Source: Bacteriovoracaceae bacterium (GTDB lineage Bacteria > Bdellovibrionota > Bacteriovoracia > Bacteriovoracales > Bacteriovoracaceae). Taken from it: a stretch of DNA of 64,000 bases. The stretch spans positions 434,001 through 498,000 of the forward strand of contig JANJTC010000002.1 in the NCBI GenBank assembly GCA_024711325.1. The letters are read 5' to 3'. The position numbers and the translations under genes were made by a program. The notes beneath the pieces were generated by a model, which was given only the letters and a program-made list of their open reading frames with translations, was not told the origin of the DNA and made no database searches. Within the stretch, counting starts at the first letter, position 1. Each line of letters starts with the position of its first letter. Of the stretch, positions 34,768-42,325 are shown piece after piece.

Positions 34768-35640
34768 TCAGCTGTTTACAATATAACCACCATTAGGATG
34801 GATGACTTGACCTGTTATATAGGAAGCTTCCTTACTAGCAAGCCACGTGAAAGCTCCGGCAACTTCGTTTGGTTGCCCGGCACGTTTCATTGGGGACTGC
34901 TTTCCAAATTCTTTTACCTTATCGGCATCAAAAGAGGCAGGAATAAGAGGCGTCCATATGGGACCAGGAGCAACAGCATTCACACGTATCTCTTTTTCAA
35001 TTAAGTTTTGGGCAAGAGAACGAGTCAATGCAACGATAGCACCTTTGGTTGCAGTGTAGTCCATTAACTTGGGATTACCTTTATATGCATTAACAGATGC
35101 ATTGTTAATAATTGAACCGGTTTTAGAGGGGATATGCTTCAATGCTGCTTGTGTAAGAAAAAATTGAGAATAAATATTTACTCTGAAAGTCTGATTCAAT
35201 TGTTCTTCAGAGATTTTTTCGAAATCTTCTTCGACATGTTGTTCTGCTGCATTATTAATAAGTATATCCAGGCGTTTAAATGTTTGAAGAGTTTTCTCTA
35301 CAGCTTCCTCACAGAAAGATTTATTGCTGATGTCTCCCGGTATCAATAAACACTTGGCGCCGAATGATTCTACCATTTGGAAAGTCTTTCGGGCGTCAGT
35401 ATCTTCATTCTTGTAGATGATCGCGATATTGGCGCCTTCATTGGCAAATGCCAGTGATATCGCACGACCGATACCGCTGTCTCCACCTGATATAAGAACA
35501 ACTTGATCTTTGAATTTATTTACTCCCCGGTAAAAAGGTAGAAAATCTGGTTCTGGAGTCATCTTGTGCTCATCTCCTGGCTGCTTTTTCTGATGTTGAG
35601 GTGGAAATGATGGTCTTGATTCCTGCTCTTGTTTTTCCAT
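34768..35640 (-). CDS. Short-chain dehydrogenase/reductase (YghA-like)
   Basis: This 290-residue NAD(P)-dependent oxidoreductase belongs to the YghA/general-stress SDR group with the N-terminal extension rich in Gln/Pro. It has cofactor motif SGGDSGIGRA, NNAAEQH, active site Ser in NNASVNAYKG, Tyr-x3-Lys in DYTATKGA, and PGPIWTPL. ATG 35640 matches the usual family N-terminus, and ATG 35706 would add 22 odd residues. No clear ribosome site precedes either. The substrate is unknown. Confidence 0.85.
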   Translation of the reverse strand: MEKQEQESRPSFPPQHQKKQPGDEHKMTPEPDFLPFYRGVNKFKDQVVLISGGDSGIGRAISLAFANEGANIAIIYKNEDTDARKTFQMVESFGAKCLLIPGDISNKSFCEEAVEKTLQTFKRLDILINNAAEQHVEEDFEKISEEQLNQTFRVNIYSQFFLTQAALKHIPSKTGSIINNASVNAYKGNPKLMDYTATKGAIVALTRSLAQNLIEKEIRVNAVAPGPIWTPLIPASFDADKVKEFGKQSPMKRAGQPNEVAGAFTWLASKEASYITGQVIHPNGGYIVNS

Positions 35641-35886
35641 ATAGCTTGTCCCAGTAGGAGTTATAACTTGAATGAGATTAAAAATAAAACCACAGTCATT
35701 GAACATGAATTATTCTAAATAAAATTAAAATTTCATTAAAACAAAGCATTAAAGATTGTTTTTAGATTATGCACTGAAGTGCTTGATCCACTGAGCTTTA
35801 GCTGCTTTATTTCATGACTTAATTGTATTTTTTCTGTACTCCCTTTGGTGTCTGGATAAATATCGAGGCTATAACCAGGAGGGCTT

Positions 35887-36312
35887 ATGTTAGAGAGTCA
35901 TGAATGCAATAATGAAAGCTGGAAAAATCCATCTTTTAGCGATCTGGAAGCAACTCTTTTTCCTAGGCGAAGAAAAAAAATAATGATCATTGATGACGAT
36001 CAGGATTTTCGGCTGGCAGTCAGTGAAATTTTGGTAGATCAGGGTTTTTGTGTGACAACTGCCAAAGATGGTGAAGTCGGTCTAAATAATTTAATCCACC
36101 AGCAAGAATTACCAGATATTATCTTAGTTGATTTGATCATGCCCGTAAAAAACGGTCTTGAATTTCGCCGAGAACAGTTACAGCTGGACGAGATCAATAA
36201 GATTCCCGTTCTGTTTATGACGGGACAAGGTTACGTAGAAGGTGAAACATGTTTCCTTAAACCGTTTGATCAAGAGGAGCTTTTGGAAGCTATTAACAAA
36301 AGAGTAGGTTAA
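35887..36312 (+). CDS. Stand-alone response-regulator receiver protein
   Basis: This 141-residue protein lies behind AGGAGGG. A 30-residue N-terminal extension precedes a CheY-like receiver with the acidic pocket IDDDQD, phosphoacceptor Asp82 in LVDLIMP, switch Thr in FMTGQG and Lys in FLKPFD. There is no output domain, so it would signal through protein partners. The sensor kinase is not adjacent. Similar single-domain receivers occur at 43624 and 63628. Confidence 0.9.
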   Translation: MLESHECNNESWKNPSFSDLEATLFPRRRKKIMIIDDDQDFRLAVSEILVDQGFCVTTAKDGEVGLNNLIHQQELPDIILVDLIMPVKNGLEFRREQLQLDEINKIPVLFMTGQGYVEGETCFLKPFDQEELLEAINKRVG

Positions 36313-36324
36313 AGCAGGTGAGAC

Positions 36325-36349
36325 AGGACCACTCGTCAAAAGTGGTCCT
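36325..36349. terminator. Hairpin between convergent genes
   Basis: AGGACCACT pairs perfectly with AGTGGTCCT (9 bp, 7-nt loop) in the 47-bp gap between the receiver gene and the convergent DUF2383 gene. It lacks a clear T-tract on either side. Confidence 0.5.
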
Positions 36350-36359
36350 GAGATATCCG

Positions 36360-36869
36360 TTACATAAACGTTTTTAAAGTATTGATGTGCTCTTTTTGCT
36401 TAGGAAGAAATTGGGTTCTGATTGTTTGTTTAAGTTCTGGTTTTATATTTTCATCTTCTAAGGCTTCCTGATATTCATTAATCCCATGCTCCTCACCTTG
36501 TTTTAGAGCTTTCAAAGCGGTTTCATCTCCAAACAACTTCGCTCCACCAGTGTAGGCCTTTGCAAAAGTTCCCCATGGTCCAGCACTGTCTGTGTCCTCT
36601 TTGACATCCTTACTCGCAAAAGTTTTAAGTTTCTCCACTGCGGTTACATGATCCTGTCGAATGGCCTTAAGTTTTTCCAACTCTTTTGGATCTTTTACCT
36701 TCTTTAATATGGTGTCATAACTTTTTACAGCCGCCATCTCACCTCGAATAAGATCATCTAATTGGGTAGGTTGATTGGCATCCATAGCATTTTTTGACTT
36801 GCTGGTATTCTCTACACTGAATGCGCTGGTTGATAATAAAAGAATCATGGTCATCAATAATGTTTTCAT
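36360..36869 (-). CDS. Exported DUF2383 (ferritin-like four-helix bundle) protein
   Basis: This 169-residue protein has a signal peptide (MKTLLMTMILLLSTSAFS), which is unusual because many DUF2383 proteins are cytoplasmic. It then carries a DUF2383/PA2169-like helical bundle (LDDLIRGEMAAVKSYDTIL, EKLKAIRQDHVTAVEKL, ALKQGEEHGINEYQEAL) with Glu/His residues positioned as in ferritin-like proteins. A role in stress or metal handling is plausible but unproven. A GGGGG tract precedes the ATG. A small ORF with its own terminator lies upstream on the same strand. Confidence 0.8.
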   Translation of the reverse strand: MKTLLMTMILLLSTSAFSVENTSKSKNAMDANQPTQLDDLIRGEMAAVKSYDTILKKVKDPKELEKLKAIRQDHVTAVEKLKTFASKDVKEDTDSAGPWGTFAKAYTGGAKLFGDETALKALKQGEEHGINEYQEALEDENIKPELKQTIRTQFLPKQKEHINTLKTFM

Positions 36870-36997
36870 TTTTAGCCCCCTTTAAATTAGAATTCTTATG
36901 AATTCCATCCACAAGATAACTAAACATGAATGTCATTCATGAGTCATGTCACATATCTAACCGTGCTATTCGTTGAAGTTGATGAGAATTGTCTGCA

Positions 36998-37028
36998 AAA
37001 AATAAAAAGGCCACCTTTAAAGGTGGCC
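36998..37028 (-). terminator. Terminator of the 24-residue small ORF
   Basis: GGCCACCT-TTAA-AGGTGGCC (37009-37028), an 8-bp perfect stem, is followed on the minus strand by TTTTTATTTTTT. It shares its stem sequence with the hairpin before cydA (2649-2667). Confidence 0.8.
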
Positions 37029-37061
37029 AATAATCTTCAATGTCTGTTGAATCTAACTATT

Positions 37062-37136
37062 TTAATTACCCGGACTGAAATTCTGCTTTCTACGTTCCAG
37101 GTGATGAACTTCAAGGTGAATGGATAACTCTGTCAT
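37062..37136 (-). CDS. Small ORF, 24 residues, with strong ribosome site and own terminator
   Basis: ATG 37136 follows AAGGAGGCACGTTT, a near-ideal Shine-Dalgarno and spacing. The peptide begins MTELSIHLEVHHLERRK and ends in SPGN. It is amphipathic, His-rich in the middle and not a signal peptide. A TATAAT-like -10 lies at about 37179-37184, and a strong terminator starts 33 bp downstream. A dedicated promoter region, ribosome site and terminator make this a credible microprotein gene of unknown function. Confidence 0.6.
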   Translation of the reverse strand: MTELSIHLEVHHLERRKQNFSPGN

Positions 37137-37359
37137 AAACGTGCCTCCTTATCCAAATTATTTCGTTCTGGAGAAATGATTATATGACAGTATTTGAGTT
37201 TTCACTTTCTTGATGTGTTTACCATGATTTGGCTTTTCAGTTTTTTTTGAATGGGCCAGATATTGAGCATTTTGCGTCTAATTCTTGGCATCAGCTGTAG
37301 ATTATTGCCCCTTTCATGTAGTTAGCTAATCTGATCCCTTTGTCTTTTGAAGATAAGGG

Positions 37360-37375
37360 CGGCAGGTTCTTTGCA
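37360..37375 (+). promoter_or_regulatory. Sigma-54 promoter of the BON operon
   Basis: CGGCAGGTTCTTTGCA has GG at 37361-37362, ten bases, then GC at 37373-37374, with TTTGCA at -12. The predicted +1 is near 37386, 26 nt before the first BON-protein start codon. Confidence 0.7.
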
Positions 37376-37411
37376 AACAAGAAATCGTATTAACTCTTCA
37401 AGGAGGGGGCC

Positions 37412-38086
37412 ATGAACCGAAATCAATTTGGTAGGGATCAACGCGACTTTATCCGCTTTAGGGAGTCTGATTCTCCTGATAGGAAAAACAGATGGGAAGA
37501 TGAGTTTGAAACTGACGGATCTTTTACAAATTCAAATTTTCGTTTTGATGATCAATATTATGGAAGGGATAGGGATCAGCAAAAACGCTTCTCCGGAAGA
37601 GATATAGGGCGTTTGAGAGGCCGGAATCGTTTTGGTGAGGAGCGTGTTCGGCATGATTCATTTCAAGATGATCAATTTAGAAATGACTATGATCCTACAT
37701 ATGAGGATGAATATGGAATGAGACATCCTTACGAGCACGGCGGATCAAACCGCTGGTCGGATGATATCCGGTCTACCTCTTCACATGAAAATCATTTCGG
37801 TAAAGGACCAAGAGGATACCAAAGATCTGATCAAAGCATAAAAGAAGAAGCTTCTGAAATATTAACCAGAGATCATGATCTTGATGCCAGTGACATTGAA
37901 ATAGAGGTGAAAGATCGTTGCCTCTATTTGAAGGGTAAAGTTCATGGGCGGAAAGATAAACGCCTGGCAGAGGAGCTGGTTGAAGATATTTCCGGCATCG
38001 ATGATATTCAAAACCAATTGACGATACAAAAAAAAATTGAAGGCTGGATCCCAAGTTTAGGTAACGTCAGTAAAGATTTATCTTAA
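37412..38086 (+). CDS. BON-domain protein 1 with Arg/Asp-rich N-terminus
   Basis: This 224-residue protein lies behind AAGGAGGGGG. Residues 1-125 are low-complexity and dominated by Arg, Asp, Phe and Gly. A linker GKGPRGYQRSDQSIKEE is shared by all four paralogues. Residues about 135-210 form a BON domain (LDASDIEIEVKDRCLYLKGKV, AEELVEDISGIDDIQNQLTI), a fold that binds phospholipid or stabilises envelopes in OsmY-type proteins. Here no signal peptide is visible, so a cytoplasmic or peripheral location is likely. It is first of a four-gene operon. Confidence 0.85.
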   Translation: MNRNQFGRDQRDFIRFRESDSPDRKNRWEDEFETDGSFTNSNFRFDDQYYGRDRDQQKRFSGRDIGRLRGRNRFGEERVRHDSFQDDQFRNDYDPTYEDEYGMRHPYEHGGSNRWSDDIRSTSSHENHFGKGPRGYQRSDQSIKEEASEILTRDHDLDASDIEIEVKDRCLYLKGKVHGRKDKRLAEELVEDISGIDDIQNQLTIQKKIEGWIPSLGNVSKDLS

Positions 38087-38099
38087 CCAGGGGGGAAAT

Positions 38100-38666
38100 A
38101 TGAACAAGGAAGATAAATTGCATCAGAAAAGAAGAAATTTAAAACTTGTCGAGAAGTATGATAATGATGATTATTCCAGATTCTCTGGACCTGACTACTC
38201 CGATAGTCCTTTTGAAATTGGCGAAAATGATTTTGAAAGATCTCCTCATCAAGGGAAATCAGAAATTTCTCAGCGGCCTCAAGCTTCCTGGCACCATCCA
38301 GGAGTTAGTGGAAAGACAGATGATGAGGCCTGGCTCAATCAAAGAGAATATCGTGAGCAAATTGATTTCACAGGATTTGGCCCAAAGGATTATAAGAGGT
38401 CTGACGACAGAATTTATGAAGAGGTTTGCGAAACTTTAATGAGTCATCCAAAAATTGACGCCTCGAATATCGGGGTTAAAGTCGAAAGTGGAGTAGTTTA
38501 CTTATCTGGAAAGGTGAGTGAGCGTCGTATTAAAAAACTCGCCGAGTTAGTGGTTGAAGATTTACCGGGCGTTCAGGATGTCCGGAATGAATTAACTATT
38601 ATTCATAAAGAAAAGATTTCAGTTGGACCAGAGTCTGCCACCAAAAAAGATCTTGGAATTAACTAA
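38100..38666 (+). CDS. BON-domain protein 2
   Basis: This 188-residue paralogue of its neighbours lies behind AGGGGGGA. A hydrophilic N-terminal half precedes GFGPKDYKRSDDRIYEEVCETL and a BON domain at about 105-175 (IDASNIGVKVESGVVYLSGKV, LPGVQDVRNELTI). There is no signal peptide. It sits 13 bp after BON 1. Proteins with this linker plus BON arrangement are often linked to general stress responses, and the molecular role is unknown. Confidence 0.85.
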   Translation: MNKEDKLHQKRRNLKLVEKYDNDDYSRFSGPDYSDSPFEIGENDFERSPHQGKSEISQRPQASWHHPGVSGKTDDEAWLNQREYREQIDFTGFGPKDYKRSDDRIYEEVCETLMSHPKIDASNIGVKVESGVVYLSGKVSERRIKKLAELVVEDLPGVQDVRNELTIIHKEKISVGPESATKKDLGIN

Positions 38667-38675
38667 GGAGTTTGT

Positions 38676-39263
38676 ATGGGGCGAAGAGTGAATGATGGAG
38701 ATAGAACAGGTATTAAGCAAGATAAATTCAGGAATTCAAGGTTTGAGTACGATAGATCCCAAGAAAGACCAGGGTTTAATGGGGTAAGTTCAAAAACAAG
38801 TAACACTTTGGGTGGTCCGTGGGATGAGAACCGCGGAAGAAGGAATGTTGATGATTTGAATGACAGATGGGACAATAGCCCTTTCGAAAATGGACGGGTT
38901 TATAATTGGAATCACCGACAAGGTTGGAATCAGTATTACTATAGAGATAACAACCATGGATCAAGAAACCATGGTGGAGCACAAATGGATCATGACATAA
39001 GTCAGAGGGGTAAAGGGCCTAGAGGATATAAAAGGGCCGATGAATCTATTTATGAAGATGTTTGTATCGCTCTTGAACGAAGCCGTGATGTAGATGCTTC
39101 AGAGATAGAGGTTTCTGTAAAAGATGGATGTGTTTATTTAAATGGAACAATTGAAAATCGTGAGTCTAAGCGTATGGCAGAGATTGAAATTGAAAACATC
39201 TCTGGTGTCAGAGATGTACAGAATATGTTAACCATCAAAAATTCTTCAGAGGATATGCATTGA
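38676..39263 (+). CDS. BON-domain protein 3
   Basis: This 195-residue protein lies behind AAGGAG. Its N-terminal half is Asn/Arg/Asp-rich and likely disordered. GKGPRGYKRADESIYEDVCIAL leads into a BON domain at about 118-190 (VDASEIEVSVKDGCVYLNGTI, ISGVRDVQNMLTI). It lies 9 bp after BON 2 and overlaps the next gene by four bases. Confidence 0.85.
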   Translation: MGRRVNDGDRTGIKQDKFRNSRFEYDRSQERPGFNGVSSKTSNTLGGPWDENRGRRNVDDLNDRWDNSPFENGRVYNWNHRQGWNQYYYRDNNHGSRNHGGAQMDHDISQRGKGPRGYKRADESIYEDVCIALERSRDVDASEIEVSVKDGCVYLNGTIENRESKRMAEIEIENISGVRDVQNMLTIKNSSEDMH

Positions 39264-39781
39264 ATAAAGCGGTTTTTTTAGACAGAGATGGGGTCCTTAA
39301 TCATACGGTCTTTAAGATGGGTAAACCCAGGGCCCCTTATACTCTTGAAGAATTTTCTCTCATTCCCGGGGTCTACGAGGGATTGCAACTTCTCAAGGAT
39401 AATAATTATTTATTAATTGTTGTTACAAATCAACCCGATGTTGCAAGAGGTTGGGTTACCAAAGATGCTGTGGAGATGATTAATCAGCATTTAAAAGAGA
39501 GCTTAGCGGTCGACGAAGTGAAAGTTTGCTTTCATACAGAATTTGACCAATGTTTTTGTCGGAAGCCCAATCCTGGAATGCTTTTGGAAGCGGCCAGGGA
39601 ATGGAACATCGAACTTCCAGAGTCTTATATCTTAGGAGACAGGTACAGTGACATTGAAGCTGGGAAAAATGCGGGCTGTCGGACTATTTTAATTGGTGAG
39701 GGTGACGGCCCAGAAACTATTCAACCGGATTATCAGAAAGTGTCTCTGTTAGAGGCGGCCTATTTTATTCATTCCCTATAA
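39260..39781 (+). CDS. HAD-family phosphatase, GmhB-like (D,D-heptose bisphosphate phosphatase type)
   Basis: This 173-residue HAD-IIIA phosphatase has catalytic DRDGVLN (Asp8, Asp10), VVTNQPD, the zinc-binding cluster CFHTEFDQCFCRKPNPGM and GDRYSDIEAGKNAGC. Family members dephosphorylate heptose-1,7-bisphosphate for LPS core synthesis, or histidinol phosphate. The start is TTG 39260, overlapping the BON 3 stop (TTGA) with AGAGGA upstream. It is coupled to stress-type BON genes rather than to an LPS operon, so the substrate is uncertain. Confidence 0.85.
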   Translation: MNKAVFLDRDGVLNHTVFKMGKPRAPYTLEEFSLIPGVYEGLQLLKDNNYLLIVVTNQPDVARGWVTKDAVEMINQHLKESLAVDEVKVCFHTEFDQCFCRKPNPGMLLEAAREWNIELPESYILGDRYSDIEAGKNAGCRTILIGEGDGPETIQPDYQKVSLLEAAYFIHSL

Positions 39782-39820
39782 GGCCGCCTCTTATAGAAGT
39801 AGCATGGAAGTAGCAGTTTT

Positions 39821-40015
39821 CTAATCATTGAGCTCAACTTCATCATCACCTAATACATCACGATCAACTTCATTTATCTGCTCACCTTCATATTCTTCCT
39901 GGCGTTCAATTCCAACTTCATCCTGATTTTCAATTTCTCCTCTTTCTTGAGTCCTATCACAGCCAATAATTCCAAATAACATGATACTGGCAATAAATGT
40001 AAAAATAGTTTTCAT
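39821..40015 (-). CDS. Small acidic lipoprotein
   Basis: This 64-residue protein lies behind AAGGAG. It has a lipoprotein signal (FGIIGC, Cys19) and a Glu/Asp/Gln/Arg tail lacking hydrophobic structure, of the same style as those at 7518 and 41998. It is flanked by two sigma-54-driven BON transcription units on the other strand. A GG-N9-GC element (one base short of a sigma-54 match) lies at about 40050-40062 upstream. Confidence 0.75.
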   Translation of the reverse strand: MKTIFTFIASIMLFGIIGCDRTQERGEIENQDEVGIERQEEYEGEQINEVDRDVLGDDEVELND

Positions 40016-40123
40016 AACTGCTCCTTGGTTAAGCTTCTTGTTAATGGAAGCAATGTTTATCCTAAAAAATAACTAAATATAAACTTGAGTATAGTCGAGT
40101 TTGGTAGTGAAGCTTTTTTCTAC

Positions 40124-40139
40124 TGGTATCAGACTTGCA
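40124..40139 (+). promoter_or_regulatory. Sigma-54 promoter (BON 4-AlkB unit)
   Basis: TGGTATCAGACTTGCA has GG at 40125-40126, ten bases, then GC at 40137-40138, with CTTGCA at -12. The predicted +1 is about 40150, 24 nt before the BON 4 start. Confidence 0.75.
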
Positions 40140-40173
40140 AATTTCATAAGGGGAGAAAAACAAAGGACTTAAA

Positions 40174-40704
40174 ATGGGAACCAACTACTCTAAAGATAAA
40201 GATACGCTTGAGAACTTCAATAATGATGATAAATACTCTGTCACTGGAGAATCTGAATTCTCCCGTGAAAGTACTATACCTTATGATCAAGATGAGGTGT
40301 TATCTGTTCGACATTACAATTTGGGCGACCATTCACATCGTGGCAAAGAAAGAGTCAAAGTGCGAGAGGAAAGAACCTCAACTAATCACAGATCACCTGA
40401 TTTTCGGGGACGTGGACCAAAAGGCTATCGACGTTCCGATGGCATGATCAAAGACGATGTCAGCGAAGCTCTTTATCGAAGCACAGAAGTAGATGCCTCA
40501 GAGATAGAAGTTTTTGTTAATGAAGGCAATGTGACTTTGAAGGGATTCGTTACTTCCAGAGTTCAAAAAAAAGATGCTGAGGCCACAGTGGAGCATTTAG
40601 TTGGAGTCGAAGATGTTTTTAATGAATTAAGAATTCGTGATATTGAAGGCGACGTTCCGTTAGGCGATAAGGGATTGATGAATAATATTACAGGATTGAA
40701 CTAG
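40174..40704 (+). CDS. BON-domain protein 4
   Basis: This 176-residue fourth paralogue has a hydrophilic N-terminus, the shared linker GRGPKGYRRSDGMIKDDVSEAL and a BON domain at about 95-160 (VDASEIEVFVNEGNVTLKGFV, LVGVEDVFNELRI). AAGGA precedes the ATG. It is separated from the first three BON genes by gmhB-like and a divergent small lipoprotein gene, but has the same type of promoter. The AlkB-like gene follows two bases after its stop codon. Confidence 0.85.
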   Translation: MGTNYSKDKDTLENFNNDDKYSVTGESEFSRESTIPYDQDEVLSVRHYNLGDHSHRGKERVKVREERTSTNHRSPDFRGRGPKGYRRSDGMIKDDVSEALYRSTEVDASEIEVFVNEGNVTLKGFVTSRVQKKDAEATVEHLVGVEDVFNELRIRDIEGDVPLGDKGLMNNITGLN

Positions 40705-40706
40705 AT

Positions 40707-41273
40707 ATGGTCTTTCAACCTGATCTTTTACGAGCAGAAATTGTCCCCAAGGGTTTAGGTTATTTAAACCATTTTATTTCCATTGAAGAGGAGCATAAGC
40801 TCATTAATCATTTAAAAGAGATCAACTGGCAAAAAGTCAAAATGTTTGGGATAGAGGCAAAAAGAAGGGTGGCACATTTTGGCATGGATTATTCTTATGA
40901 GAGTCGGATTTTGACTCCAACATCAGAAGCTCCCGATTACTTGAGGTCACTTATGATTAAATCAGCGCAGGCCTTAAATGTAGAGGCCGATGACTTAAAA
41001 GAAATTCTTATTTCTCATTATCCTGTAGGTGCACCTATCGGCTGGCATAAAGATTCCGCACAATTTGAATCACTCATTGGAATTTCTCTGGGGAGTGATT
41101 GTGTAATGAAATTCCGGCGCGTAAGATCTCATGAAACATTACGTTTTGAACTGGTTTTAGAACAACGTTCTGCTTATATCCTTAAAGGAGAAGCACGATG
41201 GCAATGGCAACATCATATCCCACCAGTCAAGCATGAACGGTACTCAATCACGATGCGAACCTTAAGAAAGTAA
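40707..41273 (+). CDS. AlkB-like 2-oxoglutarate/Fe(II) dioxygenase
   Basis: This 188-residue enzyme has the iron ligands His114-x-Asp116 (GWHKDS) and His170 (HHIPP), and the AlkB-type RxSxTxR at Arg178-Arg184. AlkB proteins oxidatively demethylate alkylated bases in DNA or RNA. Close homologues of this size resemble ALKBH2-like or plant-type repair enzymes. It starts two bases after the BON 4 stop, so it should share the sigma-54 promoter at 40125. That would tie nucleic-acid repair to an envelope-stress regulon. Confidence 0.85.
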   Translation: MVFQPDLLRAEIVPKGLGYLNHFISIEEEHKLINHLKEINWQKVKMFGIEAKRRVAHFGMDYSYESRILTPTSEAPDYLRSLMIKSAQALNVEADDLKEILISHYPVGAPIGWHKDSAQFESLIGISLGSDCVMKFRRVRSHETLRFELVLEQRSAYILKGEARWQWQHHIPPVKHERYSITMRTLRK

Positions 41274-41328
41274 CGTCCATTTTTGCCTCGGCCAATTTGT
41301 AAGGGATCTCATTACAACCCTTTATTTT

Positions 41329-41344
41329 TGGCAACTGACTTGCT
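41329..41344 (+). promoter_or_regulatory. Sigma-54 promoter (CHRD-like paralogue 3, apparently leaderless)
   Basis: TGGCAACTGACTTGCT has GG at 41330-41331, ten bases, then GC at 41342-41343, with a near-consensus -24 (TTGGCAAC) and -12 (CTTGCT). The predicted +1 falls at about 41354-41356, on the ATG itself. Confidence 0.75.
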
Positions 41345-41355
41345 TCCTTAAACCC

Positions 41356-41997
41356 ATGGTGCGATTTATATTTTGCATCTATTTTCTCTTGCTTAACTTT
41401 TCCTGTGGAAAACAAAAATTCCCGGACTATAGTCCTCGGGATTCAGTTTTAAGAGACGAGGAGGAGGAAGCACATAGAACTTTTTTCAAATCTCTTAACC
41501 CTTCTCTTACAGGAAAGGTTAAAGGGCATGTTGTGCTATGGATAAGGGATTTTCAATTTTATGCCAGAATAGTTATTTTTAAGGGACCTAAAAAAATTCG
41601 CATTCAGCAATATATACATACGGGGATTCATTGCCCTACTCAAAGAGATGATACTAATAAGGATGGTAAAATTGATTTTTTTGAAGCCATATTAGGTTCA
41701 GGCGGCATTCTTGTTCCCCTGGATGGTAAACTACGAAGTCAGAAATCCGGACTTAGTTGGTTCCCTGAGTCTGATGGCGATGGAGCTTACTATTATTCCC
41801 GAGCGGCAAACCTAAAGTGGTTTATGGAAGATTTACGCGCTAAAGATGAAGACCCCAATGATCACCTTTTGAAGTTGAACTTGAATGAAGATTTGGCACT
41901 GAATAGGAGAGTTGTAATAATTTATGGTTCGACTACGGATCCACTGCTGCCACTTGCTTGTGCTGAAATTTATGGAGGTGAATCAATCCGCGATTGA
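41356..41997 (+). CDS. CHRD-like lipoprotein with embedded EF-hand (paralogue 3)
   Basis: This 213-residue lipoprotein (LNFSC, Cys17) is the most diverged paralogue. Motifs kept are YIHTGIHCP, the EF-hand loop Asp99-Glu110, ILVPLDGKLRSQ, RRVVIIYG and LPLACAEI, while the long polar tail is missing. There is no ribosome site, and the sigma-54 element just upstream implies a leaderless transcript. Its stop codon adjoins that of the convergent small acidic protein. Confidence 0.78.
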   Translation: MVRFIFCIYFLLLNFSCGKQKFPDYSPRDSVLRDEEEEAHRTFFKSLNPSLTGKVKGHVVLWIRDFQFYARIVIFKGPKKIRIQQYIHTGIHCPTQRDDTNKDGKIDFFEAILGSGGILVPLDGKLRSQKSGLSWFPESDGDGAYYYSRAANLKWFMEDLRAKDEDPNDHLLKLNLNEDLALNRRVVIIYGSTTDPLLPLACAEIYGGESIRD

Positions 41998-42255
41998 TCA
42001 CTCCTGATATTCTTCAATTGGGTAATCCTCGCTACCAATACTCCAGTCTCTCTCTTCACCTTCAGGGTATTGCATATCTTCTTGCCTTTCAATTTCCCCC
42101 GGCGAATAAGTCGGTTGTTCATCATAATGCATTGGTAGTTCATTTGACGGATCCTGCATCATTTCTTGATCTGCCAGTTCTACTTCGTCGTTTTGTGAAA
42201 ACGCAGGATTTGCGACTATTAATAGCATTAGAGAAAAGAACAGAAAATATTTCAT
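41998..42255 (-). CDS. Small secreted acidic protein
   Basis: This 85-residue protein lies behind AAAGGAG. A cleavable signal peptide (ending AFS) is followed by a Glu/Asp/Gln/Pro-rich disordered region. It is downstream of the FMN-reductase gene by 70 bp on the same strand and converges with the CHRD-like gene. It belongs to the recurring acidic mini-protein class. The function is unknown. Confidence 0.75.
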   Translation of the reverse strand: MKYFLFFSLMLLIVANPAFSQNDEVELADQEMMQDPSNELPMHYDEQPTYSPGEIERQEDMQYPEGEERDWSIGSEDYPIEEYQE

Positions 42256-42325
42256 AGAGTTCTCCTTTAATCAGAGAAGTCTAAGGCCTTGCACTTGGTT
42301 TTGGGAAGAGATGGTGTGTCGAGGT

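Noticed and set aside
40049..40063. Sigma-54-like element before the 64-residue lipoprotein
   Set aside because: The spacer between GG and GC is nine bases, and RpoN tolerates little change from ten.
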